A DNA stretch of 64,000 nucleotides from Sphingomonas chungangi (GTDB lineage: Bacteria > Pseudomonadota > Alphaproteobacteria > Sphingomonadales > Sphingomonadaceae). Below the pieces are notes generated by a model. The model was not told the origin of the DNA, ran no database searches, and worked only from the letters and a program-made list of their open reading frames with translations. The translations under genes were made by a program, and so were the position numbers. Location of the stretch: positions 620,001-684,000 of the forward strand of contig NZ_JACEIB010000001.1 in the NCBI RefSeq assembly GCF_013778325.1, in the 5' to 3' direction. How positions within the stretch are numbered: position 1 is the stretch's first letter; every line of letters begins with the position of its first letter. Shown one piece after another: positions 50,386 through 59,224 of the stretch.

Positions 50386-50682
50386 ATGCGTTCATTCTTC
50401 CTGGTATCGGCTTGACCGCTGGCGCTGCGGGCGCCGCATCGACCCCCGATATTGCGCCTGCCACGCCGATTTCTCCGGCCGTCGCGCCGGCGCAGAAGCC
50501 CAAGCCGATTTGCGATGACGACGAGGTCACCGGATCGCGTCTCCCACCGCCGGACGTGCGTGACGGCGGCGCAATGAACGGATTACCGCGAGGCGCTGCG
50601 CCGCGAGATCGAGCAGAACCAGGATCGCGTCATGTGCACCGAAGGCTGCGGCACCAGCGGCGGCGGGACCGGCAAGAACTGA
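50386..50682 (+). pseudogene. Decayed gene for a small exported protein (two frameshifts, one nonsense)
   Basis: The start MRSFFLVSA is followed by TGA in its own frame. The signal and middle part (TAGAAGAASTPDIAPATPIS, then KPKPICDDDEVTGSRLPPP) continue in another frame. The C-terminal part (CVTAAQ, stop, TDYREALRREIEQNQDRVMC, then TEGCGTSGGGTGKN) returns to the first frame, with TGA 50575 where Trp fits. Intact relatives with a CxxxxVTGSR motif are common small periplasmic proteins in sphingomonads (from memory). Sequencing error could mimic one lesion but hardly three. Confidence 0.65.
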
Positions 50683-50726
50683 GATTCACTTCGCGAGCCG
50701 GTTTTGGAGCCGGTTCACGCCTCCGA

Positions 50727-50897
50727 TCAGCCCATCTGATCGGCGAAATGGAAGAATTTCGATTCGGCATGGGCGCGGCGATAGACGAGTTGTCCCGCGC
50801 CGCTGCCGATCGGCGGCAGCGATAGGATGTTGCCGCCTGAAACGGGGCGCTTCTGCCCGTCCAGCGGACCACCGACGAGAACGACATTCTCGATCAT
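50727..50897 (-). CDS. Small hypothetical protein with GGPLDG motif
   Basis: A 56-residue protein starting MIENVVLVGGPLDGQKRPVS, with GAGGAG before the ATG. The VGGPLDG motif and ending (LVYRRAHAESKFFHFADQMG) recall a small protein family found in phages and bacteria. No function is known. The 50683-50726 gap contains only a short hairpin-like stretch. Confidence 0.65.
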   Translation of the reverse strand: MIENVVLVGGPLDGQKRPVSGGNILSLPPIGSGAGQLVYRRAHAESKFFHFADQMG

Positions 50898-51035
50898 CGC
50901 GCGACTCCTCGATCGTTCAGGCTTCACGAGCGCAAGCTCAGATGCGGGCGGGCCGAGGTCAATCGGGGGCGTAACGATCGTGCGCCGGAAGGAGTTAATT
51001 TCCCGCCCGACGGATAGGGAATTGCCCGGCGGCAC

Positions 51036-52115
51036 TCAGTAGGTGTTGCGGCCGACCCGGATCTCGCCGCGCGGGGCCAGCAGGACGCGTGCCGCCGCCA
51101 CCGGGTTGCGCGCGACCACCGTCACGCGATCACCCGCGTGGACGATCTCGTCGGAGCCGGGGCGGCCGGCCATGTCCGCGCCCTCGCGCTGGATGCGCGC
51201 GATCAGGAATGCGCCGGCACCGCGCCGCTCGATATCCGCGACCGTCGCGTCGGCGGCCGCGCTCTGCGGGGCGATCGTCACCGATTCGAGGCTGAGGCCG
51301 ACGCCATCCAGCGCCTGCTCGGCGCGGTGCAGACCGGCTTCGTCGCGCGCGGCGCGGCTTTCAGGGTAGAGCAGCATCCGCGCGATCCGCTCGGCCCCGA
51401 TATGGGTGGGCAGCACCACCTGATCCGCCCCGGCATGGCGCAGCTTGCTCTCGGTGGTCGGTGCCTCGCCGCGCGCGATGATCTCGATGCCGGGCGCCAG
51501 GTTGCGCGCCGAGAGCGTGATGAAGACGTTGGCGGCATCGTCCGGCAGCACCGTCGCCAGCGCGCGGGCGCGGTGGATGCCGGCTACAACCAGCGCCTGC
51601 TCGTCGGTGGCGTCGCCCGGCAGCGCGAGATGGCCGGCGGCCTCCGCCTCGGCCAGCCGGTCGGTACTGCGCTCCAGCACCACGAGCGGCAGACCGCCCT
51701 GCGCGAGATCGCGGGCGAGCATCACGCCGATCCGGCCGTAGCCGCAGACGATGACGTGATCGGAAAGCTTGTCGACCTTGGCCTGCATGCGGTTGGGGCT
51801 CAGCAATTGGCGCAGCTGCATGACGGTCATGAACTGCACGAGGGCGGAGGTGAGGAGTATCATGCCGGTGCAGCCCAGCACCATCGTGCCGACGGTGACG
51901 GCATGCAGATACGGCGTATCGATCGGGCGCACCTCGCCGTAGCCGACCGTATAGACGGTGAGCAGTACCATGTAGATGGCGTCGGCGAAGCTCCAGCCGG
52001 CCGCCATATAGGCTATCGTCGCGACGACGATCACCGTGCCGACGAAGACGAGGATCGAAACGAGGTTGCGCACCGGCGATCCGAGCACACCCTCCTGCGT
52101 CAATGTATGGCGCAT
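51036..52115 (-). CDS. Potassium channel protein with TrkA-N (RCK) domains
   Basis: A 359-residue protein starting MRHTLTQEGVLGSPVRNLVS. Two membrane helices flank the pore loop with selectivity filter TVGYGE (VLLTVYTVGYGEVRPID). The cytosolic RCK domain has VIVCGYGRIGVMLARDL (Rossmann), and a second RCK_C-like domain is at the C terminus (DEIVHAGDRVTVVAR). It is a ligand-gated K+ channel of the Kch/MthK type. The N-terminal start is chosen over in-frame 52166 for fit. Confidence 0.9.
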   Translation of the reverse strand: MRHTLTQEGVLGSPVRNLVSILVFVGTVIVVATIAYMAAGWSFADAIYMVLLTVYTVGYGEVRPIDTPYLHAVTVGTMVLGCTGMILLTSALVQFMTVMQLRQLLSPNRMQAKVDKLSDHVIVCGYGRIGVMLARDLAQGGLPLVVLERSTDRLAEAEAAGHLALPGDATDEQALVVAGIHRARALATVLPDDAANVFITLSARNLAPGIEIIARGEAPTTESKLRHAGADQVVLPTHIGAERIARMLLYPESRAARDEAGLHRAEQALDGVGLSLESVTIAPQSAAADATVADIERRGAGAFLIARIQREGADMAGRPGSDEIVHAGDRVTVVARNPVAAARVLLAPRGEIRVGRNTY

Positions 52116-52299
52116 CGCCCCGCCCCCTTCCGCTCGCATCAAGGCGCGGGATGGCGCCGGCGTCAATGCGGCTGCGGGGTTTTCGCGGGCAATCCCGGCA
52201 TGATGGCCTCAGGCACAAACGAAATCGGGCCCGATCCGAAGATCGAGCCCGACAAGCGGTTCGCTGGTCGGGCGGAAGGCTCGACCGTGTACGCTGTCA

Positions 52300-52575
52300 T
52301 TACGGGCTGGTGCTGCCGTTCCCGCCGCCGCTGCTCGTGGCGATGCCGACGCCGGCACCAACCGCGACGAGGCCGGCGAGGACCGCACCGACAGCGGCCG
52401 GGGCCATATCGGAACGCTTCTTGCCGCTGATCTGGGCGCTCATGCGCGCACCGGCCAGCATGGAAGCGGGCTGAAGCTGTACGGACGCAACCGACGGACG
52501 CACGGTGTCGGTGGCGAGGACGGGCGAGGCGAGAAGCGTCGCTCCGGCCAGCGCGGCAAACATAAGTCGTGCCAT
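52300..52575 (-). CDS. Small exported hydrophobic protein
   Basis: A 91-residue protein starting MARLMFAALAGATLLASPVL, with a signal peptide cleaved near ALATD, a short polar region and a C-terminal membrane helix (APAAVGAVLAGLVAVGAGVG) ending in a Gly/Ser tail. GGGGAG precedes the ATG. Similar peptides are abundant in sphingomonads; function unknown. Confidence 0.75.
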   Translation of the reverse strand: MARLMFAALAGATLLASPVLATDTVRPSVASVQLQPASMLAGARMSAQISGKKRSDMAPAAVGAVLAGLVAVGAGVGIATSSGGGNGSTSP

Positions 52576-52673
52576 AATGCTCCCCTTCATCAAGGGCGTG
52601 GCGAGTCTCGCGACTCCACACCCAAGTTGCATATCTTTTACGTTGCGGCGCACAATGTCAACAACATAGTTAA

Positions 52674-54890
52674 TCAATCCGCACTCGGCGCCAGGTCTTC
52701 GGCCGCGAAGTCATCCACCGCGATCACGGCCGCGATCGCCCGCTCCGTTTCTTCCAAGCGGGCGCGATCGTCTTGCGACAGGAGGGATTCGTCGGAATCC
52801 CGCCAGTCCTTGACGCGCGCCTTGCGCAGGCGCTCGCGGATCGGCTGGGTCTCCGTGACGAGGTCGAACGCCGCCTCCAGCTTCAAAACCGCATCCCCGT
52901 TTTTGCCGCGATAGATGTTGGCGGTGAGCCGGTCCCGCGACTCGGAGGGGGTGGTGAGGATCGCCGCCGTCTTGCGGATGAGCCAATCGGACGGCCCGCG
53001 CGCGCGGCGGCCGAAGGGCATGACGAACAGCCGTAGCATCCAGCGCACCGCGCGGCTCGGCATGTTGGCGATGAGCTGGTCGAACCGCTCCTCGATGGTG
53101 CGGAAGCCGCTTTCCATGACGTAGCGCAGCAGCACCCAGTCGGCATCCTGCCGCCCCTCGTCCTCCCAGCGCTTCAGCGCGGCGGAGAGCAGGTAGAGCT
53201 CGGACAGGATGTCGCCGAGCCGCGCCGAGAGCAACTCGCGCCGCTTGAGCTCGCCGCCGAGCGAGAGGAAGGCGATGTCCGAGCAGAAGGCGAAGGCGGC
53301 CGAATAGCGCGAGAGCTGGCGATAGAAGCGCTTGGCGCGGCCCGCCTCCGGTGCGGGCGCGAAGGCGCCGCCCGTCCAGCTGCGCACGAAGGCGCGGATC
53401 GAGGTCTTGAGCGCATGGGCGACATGCTTCCACAGCACCGCGTCGAATTCGGTGAGGGCCAGCGCCCTGTCGCTCTCGCCGATCGCGCGCACCTCGTCGA
53501 GCAGATAGGGGTGCGATCGGATCGCGCCCTGCCCGAACACCATCAGCGAGCGGGTGAGGATGTTCGCCCCCTCGACGGTGATCGCGACCGGCACGGAGCG
53601 ATAGGAATTGCCGAGATAGTTGCTCGGCCCGTCGATGATCGCCTTGCCGCCGTGCACGTCCATCGCGTCGTTGATCACGACGCGCATCCGCTCGGTTGCG
53701 TGCAGCTTCATGACGGACGAGATGACGGCGGGGTGGTGGCCCATGTCGAGCCCGGCGCAGGTCAGCTTGCGCGCGGCATCGAGCAGGTAGGCATTGCCGG
53801 CGATGCGGGCGAGCTTCTCCTGGATGCCCTCGAACTCGGCGATCGGCACGTGGAATTGTTCGCGCACGCGGGCGTAGGCGCCGGTCGTGTAGGCGGCGAA
53901 GGCGGCAGCGGCGGCGGATTGCGAGGGCAGCGAGATGCCGCGCCCGGCGGCAAGCGCGCTCATCAGCATCCGCCAGCCCTGGCCGACGCGCTCGCGCCCG
54001 CCGATGATGTTTTCGAGGGGCACGAACACGTCGTGGCCTTCGTTGGGGCCGTTCATGAACGCCTGCATCGCGGGCAGATGGCGGCGCCCGATCTCGACGC
54101 CGGGTAGATCGGTCGGCACTAGCGCCACGGTGATGCCGATCTCCTCCTCCCCACCCAGCAGCTTGTCGGGATCGGAGAGCTTGAAAGCGAGGCCGAGGAT
54201 CGTCGCGACCGGCCCCAGCGTGATGTAGCGCTTGTGCCAGTTGAGCCGGATGCCGAGCACCCGCTCGCCCTGCCATTCGCCGAAGGTGACGATGCCGGTG
54301 TCGGTCATCGATGCGGCGTCGGAGCCGGCCTCGGGCGAGGTGAGGCCGAAGCAGGGGATTTCCCGCCCGTCGGCGAGCCGGGGGAGCCAGTGCGCCTTCT
54401 GCGCGTCGGTGCCGAACTTCATGATCAGCTCACCCGGCCCGAGCGAGTTGGGCACCATCGCGGTGACGGCGGCGGCCGACGAGCGGGTCGAGAGCTTGCG
54501 CACCACCTCGCTGTGGCCGAGCGCCGAGAAGCCGAGGCCGCCATGCTCCTTCGGAATGATCATCCCGAAGAATTTCTCCCGCTTCAGCAGATCCCAGGCG
54601 GCGGGGGGAAGGTCATGATCCTCGAAGGTCGCCTTCCAGTCGTCGACCAGCGCGCAGAGCTCTTCCACCGGTCCGTCGAGAAAGGCCTGCTCCTCCGCCG
54701 AAAGCGTCGCGGGCGGCACGGCGAGCAGGACGTTCCAGTCCGGATTGCCGGTGAACAGCGCGGCATCCAGCCACGTGTCGCCGGCGTCGATCGCCTCGGC
54801 CTCGGTTTTCGAAAGGGAGGGCATGACGCCTTCCACCGCCTGGAAGACGGGGCGGGTCACGATATCGCGGCGCAGCGTGGAAACGGCCAT
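52674..54890 (-). CDS. FadE-type acyl-CoA dehydrogenase
   Basis: A 738-residue flavoprotein. The acyl-CoA dehydrogenase core (PPAAWDLLKREKFFGMIIPK, FGLTSPEAGSDAASMTDTG, GGKAIIDGPSNYLGNSYRSV) is followed by a long C-terminal domain (AFCSDIAFLSLGGELKRREL, YLLSAALKRWEDEGRQD) typical of FadE proteins with the DUF1974 region. It catalyses the first step of fatty-acid beta-oxidation. ATG 54890 follows GAGGAG. A 37-codon ORF precedes it. Confidence 0.92.
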   Translation of the reverse strand: MAVSTLRRDIVTRPVFQAVEGVMPSLSKTEAEAIDAGDTWLDAALFTGNPDWNVLLAVPPATLSAEEQAFLDGPVEELCALVDDWKATFEDHDLPPAAWDLLKREKFFGMIIPKEHGGLGFSALGHSEVVRKLSTRSSAAAVTAMVPNSLGPGELIMKFGTDAQKAHWLPRLADGREIPCFGLTSPEAGSDAASMTDTGIVTFGEWQGERVLGIRLNWHKRYITLGPVATILGLAFKLSDPDKLLGGEEEIGITVALVPTDLPGVEIGRRHLPAMQAFMNGPNEGHDVFVPLENIIGGRERVGQGWRMLMSALAAGRGISLPSQSAAAAAFAAYTTGAYARVREQFHVPIAEFEGIQEKLARIAGNAYLLDAARKLTCAGLDMGHHPAVISSVMKLHATERMRVVINDAMDVHGGKAIIDGPSNYLGNSYRSVPVAITVEGANILTRSLMVFGQGAIRSHPYLLDEVRAIGESDRALALTEFDAVLWKHVAHALKTSIRAFVRSWTGGAFAPAPEAGRAKRFYRQLSRYSAAFAFCSDIAFLSLGGELKRRELLSARLGDILSELYLLSAALKRWEDEGRQDADWVLLRYVMESGFRTIEERFDQLIANMPSRAVRWMLRLFVMPFGRRARGPSDWLIRKTAAILTTPSESRDRLTANIYRGKNGDAVLKLEAAFDLVTETQPIRERLRKARVKDWRDSDESLLSQDDRARLEETERAIAAVIAVDDFAAEDLAPSAD

Positions 54891-54971
54891 GAGGGCTCCT
54901 CTCGTTTCGGTCTGCAACGCAAACCGACCCCGAGAGGGTCCATGTCCCGCGCCGAAGCGAGCGCTACGGGG

Positions 54972-55085
54972 TCAGGAACGCAGCGCCATGACTCCAGCGA
55001 TCAGCATCCCCCACAACATCGTGCTGATCACCGCACCCATCGTCCATCCCGCCAGCTTGCGGCGCGACGCACTCAATCCGTCCAT
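54972..55085 (-). CDS. Small single-helix membrane peptide (37 residues)
   Basis: An ORF with start ATG 55085, GGAGGGG 7 bases upstream and stop TGA at 54972. It encodes MDGLSASRRKLAGWTMGAVI followed by STMLWGMLIAGVMALRS, so a short basic N terminus and one hydrophobic helix of about 20 residues. Strong ribosome site and codon use support translation. It lies 80 bases upstream of the FadE-type gene and may share its transcript. Confidence 0.55.
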   Translation of the reverse strand: MDGLSASRRKLAGWTMGAVISTMLWGMLIAGVMALRS

Positions 55086-55169
55086 CGATGTCCCCTCCGA
55101 CGCAACATTGTTGTGCCGGAATCGTAACAGGTCTGACACAAATTCCCAATCGACTTTGGTCGAGTTGCA

Positions 55170-56150
55170 CTATTTGAAACCAACGACGGAATGCGGAATA
55201 TACGGGGATTCCAGCCGCTCGACTTCTTCGTCGGTGAGGGTGATATCGAGCGCGGCGATCGCGTCCTCAAGGTGGCCGATCTTTGAGGCGCCGACGATCG
55301 GCGCAAAGACCTCCGGCTTGTCCAGCACCCAGGCCAGTGCGATCTGCGCTCGGGGCACGCCGCGCGCCTTCGCGATCTCGGCGACGACCTCGACGACCGT
55401 GCGATCGGCCTCCGCCGTCTTGGCGAAGATGCTCTTGCCGAACGTGTCGGTTTCGGATCGCTCGGTGGTCTCGTCCCAATCGCGGGTGAGGCGACCGCGG
55501 GCGAGCGGGCTCCACGGGATCACGCCGATCCCCTCGCTCGCGCACAGCGGCAGCATCTCGCGTTCCTCTTCGCGGTAGAGCAGGTTGACGTAATTCTGCA
55601 TCGTCACGAAGCGCGTCCAGCCGTTCTGCTCGGCGACATGGAGCATCGTGGCGAACTGCCAGGCGTACATCGAGGAGGCGCCGATATAGCGCGCCTTGCC
55701 CGCCTTCACGACGTCGTGAAGCGCCTCCAGCGTCTCCTCGATCGGTACGTCGTAATCGAAGCGGTGGATCTGGTAGAGATCGACATAATCGGTGCCGAGG
55801 CGTTTCAGCGAGGCGTCGATCTCGGTCATGATCGCCTTGCGGGAGAGGCCGGCGCCGTTCGGTCCCTTGCGCATGCGCCCGTGGACCTTGGTGGCGATCA
55901 CCACCTCGTCGCGCGGCATGAATTCCTTGAGCGCGCGGCCGACAATCTCCTCCGACGTTCCGTCCGAATAGACGTTGGCGGTGTCGAAGAAGTTGATCCC
56001 GGCCTCCACCGCCCGGCGGATGATCGGGCGGCTCTGCTCCTCGTCCAGCGTCCATTCGTGATTGCCGCGATCCGGCACGCCGAAGGTCATGCAGCCGAGG
56101 CACAGCGGCGAGATGTCGAGGCCGGTGTTGCCGAGCTTGATGATGTCCAT
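55170..56150 (-). CDS. Aldo/keto reductase
   Basis: A 326-residue (beta/alpha)8 oxidoreductase starting MDIIKLGNTGLDISPLCLGC. The catalytic tetrad is visible: Asp and Tyr in FFDTANVYS, Lys in IATKVHG and His in LYQIHRFD. NADPH-binding residues are in the VGASKIGHLEDAI segment. It resembles YajO-type enzymes and may reduce aldehydes. It is alone, divergent from the small protein at 56275. Confidence 0.92.
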   Translation of the reverse strand: MDIIKLGNTGLDISPLCLGCMTFGVPDRGNHEWTLDEEQSRPIIRRAVEAGINFFDTANVYSDGTSEEIVGRALKEFMPRDEVVIATKVHGRMRKGPNGAGLSRKAIMTEIDASLKRLGTDYVDLYQIHRFDYDVPIEETLEALHDVVKAGKARYIGASSMYAWQFATMLHVAEQNGWTRFVTMQNYVNLLYREEEREMLPLCASEGIGVIPWSPLARGRLTRDWDETTERSETDTFGKSIFAKTAEADRTVVEVVAEIAKARGVPRAQIALAWVLDKPEVFAPIVGASKIGHLEDAIAALDITLTDEEVERLESPYIPHSVVGFK

Positions 56151-56274
56151 CTGATGTCTCCGGATGACTGAAGGGCAAGGATTTTCTCGGGTTGCGGCTG
56201 TTCAGGGCGAAAGGGGTCGCCTAAGGGATATGGCCTGCGTTAACCATGTTCGCTACCGCACCGGGGGGAAAACG

Positions 56275-56478
56275 ATGCGGCTTCTGTGTGTGACGTTGGG
56301 CCACAAGCCCGACAAGACCCGCGTGTGGAACGACAATGTCGATTTCCGTGCGCCGTGCGCCCGTTGCGGCGCACCGATGATGCGCGACGAGAAGAAGGCG
56401 TGGCGGCTGTTCGATCACGAGAAGGACGGATCGCCCGGTCGCAAGCTGCACCGCCACGACAAGGCGGCGGACCTGTAA
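56275..56478 (+). CDS. Small Cys-containing hypothetical protein
   Basis: A 67-residue protein starting MRLLCVTLGHKPDKTRVWND with GGGGGGA before the ATG. A CARC pair plus Cys5 and several His (HKPDK, FDHEKDG, LHRHDK) could bind zinc, but the pattern matches no finger I know. It is convergent with the regulator at 56483, 4 bases between stops. Confidence 0.65.
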   Translation: MRLLCVTLGHKPDKTRVWNDNVDFRAPCARCGAPMMRDEKKAWRLFDHEKDGSPGRKLHRHDKAADL

Positions 56479-56482
56479 CGGA

Positions 56483-57448
56483 TTATCCTTTCCAGCGCAT
56501 CGCGACGTCGCAGCGTTCGTAGCGCGTGGCGTAGCGCTGCATGATCTCCGCATCGTGCACGAAGCCCAGCTTCTCGTAGAGGTGGATCGCCGACGCGCAG
56601 CGGCTGTTGGTGAGCAGATAGAGCATTTCGATCCCCATCGCCCGCGCGCGCTCCAGCGTCGCCGCCAGCAGGAACTCGCCGGCCTTCCGCCCGCGCGCGC
56701 GCTCCAGCACGCCCATCTTGGTGAGCTCGAACACGCCGTCCTCGATGCGGATCAGCGCGCAGGTGCCGACGACGCCAAGCCCGTCCGCCTCGACGAACAG
56801 GATGGTGCCGCCGCGATCCACGATCAGCTCGCGCGGGCGGGTGAGGATCTGGATGTCGTTCTCCTCCAGCCGGAACATCGAGGAAATCCACTCGGCGTTG
56901 ATCCGATGAAAATCGTTGGCCAGTGCATCCTCATATTCGCGGACCTTCAGCGCCGGGGACCAGCGCCGGGCACGCTCCTCCAGCGACATGGTCTCCAGCG
57001 CCGCCTCGATCTGCGCGACCTGATCGAGCAGGCCGCCGGTGAGCGGGGCGCAGAGCTGTTTCACCGCGCCGCCCAGTTGTGGCCACATCGCCTGCTTCGC
57101 CTGCGCCATCGCCGCGCGGCCGGCTCCGCTCAGATGCAGCTGCCGCTGGCGCAGGTCGGCGTCGGAGCGCTCGACTTCGATCAGCCCGGCCTCGACGAGC
57201 CCGTTGGCGCAGCGGGTGACGGCGGGCTGGCTGAGCCCCAGCGCATCGACCGCCTCGCCGACGGTGAGCGGCCCGTAGCGATCGATCGCGGCGAGCAGCG
57301 GGAATTGCGCCGGCTGGATCGCCAGCCCCGCCGCCTGCGCCACGCGCGCGGCATCGGCCTGCAACCGCTCGGCCAAGCGCTTGAGCCGGCTGCCGAGGAA
57401 CAACTCTCCCAGATCGACGAGGATATCGCGAGCCACAATCAACTCCAT
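56483..57448 (-). CDS. MarR-GNAT fusion: transcription regulator plus N-acetyltransferase
   Basis: A 321-residue fusion protein. The N-terminal half is a MarR winged helix (YGPLTVGEAVDALGLSQPAV with wing VERSDADLRQRQLHLS). The C-terminal half is a GNAT acetyltransferase (FELTKMGVLERARGRKAGEF, the acetyl-CoA loop, then YLLTNSRCASAIHLYEKLGF). Such fusions are widespread and often act on unknown small molecules while sensing them. An acyl-CoA or amino-acid substrate is possible. Target genes are not evident. Confidence 0.92.
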   Translation of the reverse strand: MELIVARDILVDLGELFLGSRLKRLAERLQADAARVAQAAGLAIQPAQFPLLAAIDRYGPLTVGEAVDALGLSQPAVTRCANGLVEAGLIEVERSDADLRQRQLHLSGAGRAAMAQAKQAMWPQLGGAVKQLCAPLTGGLLDQVAQIEAALETMSLEERARRWSPALKVREYEDALANDFHRINAEWISSMFRLEENDIQILTRPRELIVDRGGTILFVEADGLGVVGTCALIRIEDGVFELTKMGVLERARGRKAGEFLLAATLERARAMGIEMLYLLTNSRCASAIHLYEKLGFVHDAEIMQRYATRYERCDVAMRWKG

Positions 57449-57511
57449 AACTGGGTATATTACCTGTTATATAGATCGATGAAGCTATCGCCAACTCGAA
57501 ATTCGCGCGGC

Positions 57512-58330
57512 CTAGACCTGCTTGCCCTCGCGACCCGCCAGTTCGACGACATAGTGCCACGCTACGCGCCCCGATCGCGCGCCGCGTCCAGTCGCCCAGG
57601 CGATGGCGTCGGCGGCGTCGAAGGGCAGGCCGAGCTGCGCCGCATAGGCCTCCACCATCGCGACGTAGGTCGGCTGGTCGACATTGTGGAAACCCACCGA
57701 AAGCCCGAAGCGATCGGCCAGCGCCAGCTTGTCGTCCATCACGTCGCGCGCGTTGACCGCCCGCTCCGCCTCGCCATGCTCGCGGCTGACGATGTGGCGG
57801 CGGTTGGCGGTGACGTGGAGGCGGGCATTGTCCGGCCGCGCCTCGGCGCCTCCTTCCAGCAGCGAGCGCAGCGTACGCGGGCCGGCCGAGCCCTCCTCGA
57901 AGCCGAGATCGTCGACGAACAAAGCGAAGGCGCGCTCCAGGGGCGCGATCAGGTCGAACAGGTGCGGCAAAGTGGAAAGCGCGTCGGGCGCGACCTCGAT
58001 CAGCGCGATTGGTTTGCCCTCGGCCTGCAACGCGCCGACCGCCGACTTCACCAGCGAGGACTTGCCGGTGCCGCGCGCGCCCCACAGCAGCACGTCGTGC
58101 GCGGGCAGCCTGTCGGCGAGGCGGCGGCTGTTCGCCAGCACCTGCGCCTTCTGCGCCTCGATTCCCGTGAGCAGGTCCAGCGCCAGTGGACGGAAGGCGC
58201 GGGTCGCCACCAGCACACCCTCGCGCCACACATAGGCCGGATGCGCCATCGGATCGGCGGCCGGCGGCGGCGGCGGCGAGATCCGCTCCAGCGCGGCGGC
58301 GATGCGGGCGAGGGGTTCGGCGTCGGTCAT
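57512..58330 (-). CDS. DUF815-type AAA+ ATPase
   Basis: A 272-residue P-loop ATPase of the DUF815 family starting MTDAEPLARIAAALERI. Walker A is LLWGARGTGKSSLVKS and Walker B LFVDDLGFEEG; TANRRHIVS and the C-terminal lid (ADRFGLSVGFHNVDQPTYVA) fit the family. The role is unknown; relatives occur near genes of peptidoglycan, division or DNA handling. ATG 58330 fits the family N terminus; ATG 58393 is an in-frame alternative. It is divergent from the methyltransferase gene at 58421. Confidence 0.85.
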   Translation of the reverse strand: MTDAEPLARIAAALERISPPPPPAADPMAHPAYVWREGVLVATRAFRPLALDLLTGIEAQKAQVLANSRRLADRLPAHDVLLWGARGTGKSSLVKSAVGALQAEGKPIALIEVAPDALSTLPHLFDLIAPLERAFALFVDDLGFEEGSAGPRTLRSLLEGGAEARPDNARLHVTANRRHIVSREHGEAERAVNARDVMDDKLALADRFGLSVGFHNVDQPTYVAMVEAYAAQLGLPFDAADAIAWATGRGARSGRVAWHYVVELAGREGKQV

Positions 58331-58420
58331 GTCCGGCGCATAGCCGGGGGAGGGCGCCGCGTCATCCCGCGGCGCATTGCGCGGGTTGGGCATGCCCGCT
58401 AGCCTCGCTCCGGGGGATTT

Positions 58421-59224
58421 GTGGCGACGGCTATCGGGGATCAGGAACCACGCGATTTTCACCTGCGCTGGGCGACGCTCCGCCCGCCGCAGTGCCCGAC
58501 GCCGTATGTTCGCGACACGATCCGCGCGCTGCTCGCCGAAAGGCCCGGCCCCGCGCTGCAACTGGGCGTGACGCCCGCCATCGCCGACGCTTCGGCCGGG
58601 GGCGTGGCGATCGACTGGAACCCAGACATGCTCCGCCTCGCCTGGCCCGGCGACAGCGCGACGCACCGCGCCGAGGTGGGCAACTGGCTGGACCTGCGCT
58701 TTTCCAACGCGAGCTTCGCCACCGCCTTCGGCGACGGATCGCTGACCATGCTGGACTGGCCCGCCGATTACCGGCTGCTGATGCGCAGTCTGGGCCGCGT
58801 GCTGCGGCCGGGCGGGCGGCTCGTCCTACGCTGCTTCGTCCGGCCCGATGCCTGCGAGGCGATCGGGGATCTGGCGGCCGAGGTGCTGGCGGGGAAGGTC
58901 GATCATTTCGGCGCCTTCAAGCTGCGCCTGAACATGGCGACGGCGGCGATCGATGGCCGCGTCTACGTGCCCGTCGCGGATATCCATGCACAGTTTGAGG
59001 CCCATCTCCCCGACCGCGCGGCGATCGAGACGGCGACCGGCTGGGGCGCGGCGGAGTTCGCCGCGATCGATGCCTATCGCGACGCCGGATCGCATCTGAG
59101 CTACGCCACCCGCGCCGAGATCGCCTCCACCCTGCCGGAAGGAGCGACGCACCGCTTCGTCGAGACGGAAGGCTATCCGCTCGCCGATCGCTGCCCGCTG
59201 CTGGTCGTGGATTTCCCGACATGA
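58421..59224 (+). CDS. SAM-dependent methyltransferase-like protein
   Basis: A 267-residue class I methyltransferase-like protein starting at GTG 58421. The SAM region is degenerate (ALQLGVTPAIAD instead of a GxGxG loop), and VLRPGGRLVLRCFVRPD is the typical post-motif strand-turn. It is translationally coupled (ATGA overlap) to the CapK/PaaK-type enzyme, so the two probably act on the same metabolite. The substrate is unknown. Confidence 0.75.
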   Translation: MATAIGDQEPRDFHLRWATLRPPQCPTPYVRDTIRALLAERPGPALQLGVTPAIADASAGGVAIDWNPDMLRLAWPGDSATHRAEVGNWLDLRFSNASFATAFGDGSLTMLDWPADYRLLMRSLGRVLRPGGRLVLRCFVRPDACEAIGDLAAEVLAGKVDHFGAFKLRLNMATAAIDGRVYVPVADIHAQFEAHLPDRAAIETATGWGAAEFAAIDAYRDAGSHLSYATRAEIASTLPEGATHRFVETEGYPLADRCPLLVVDFPT

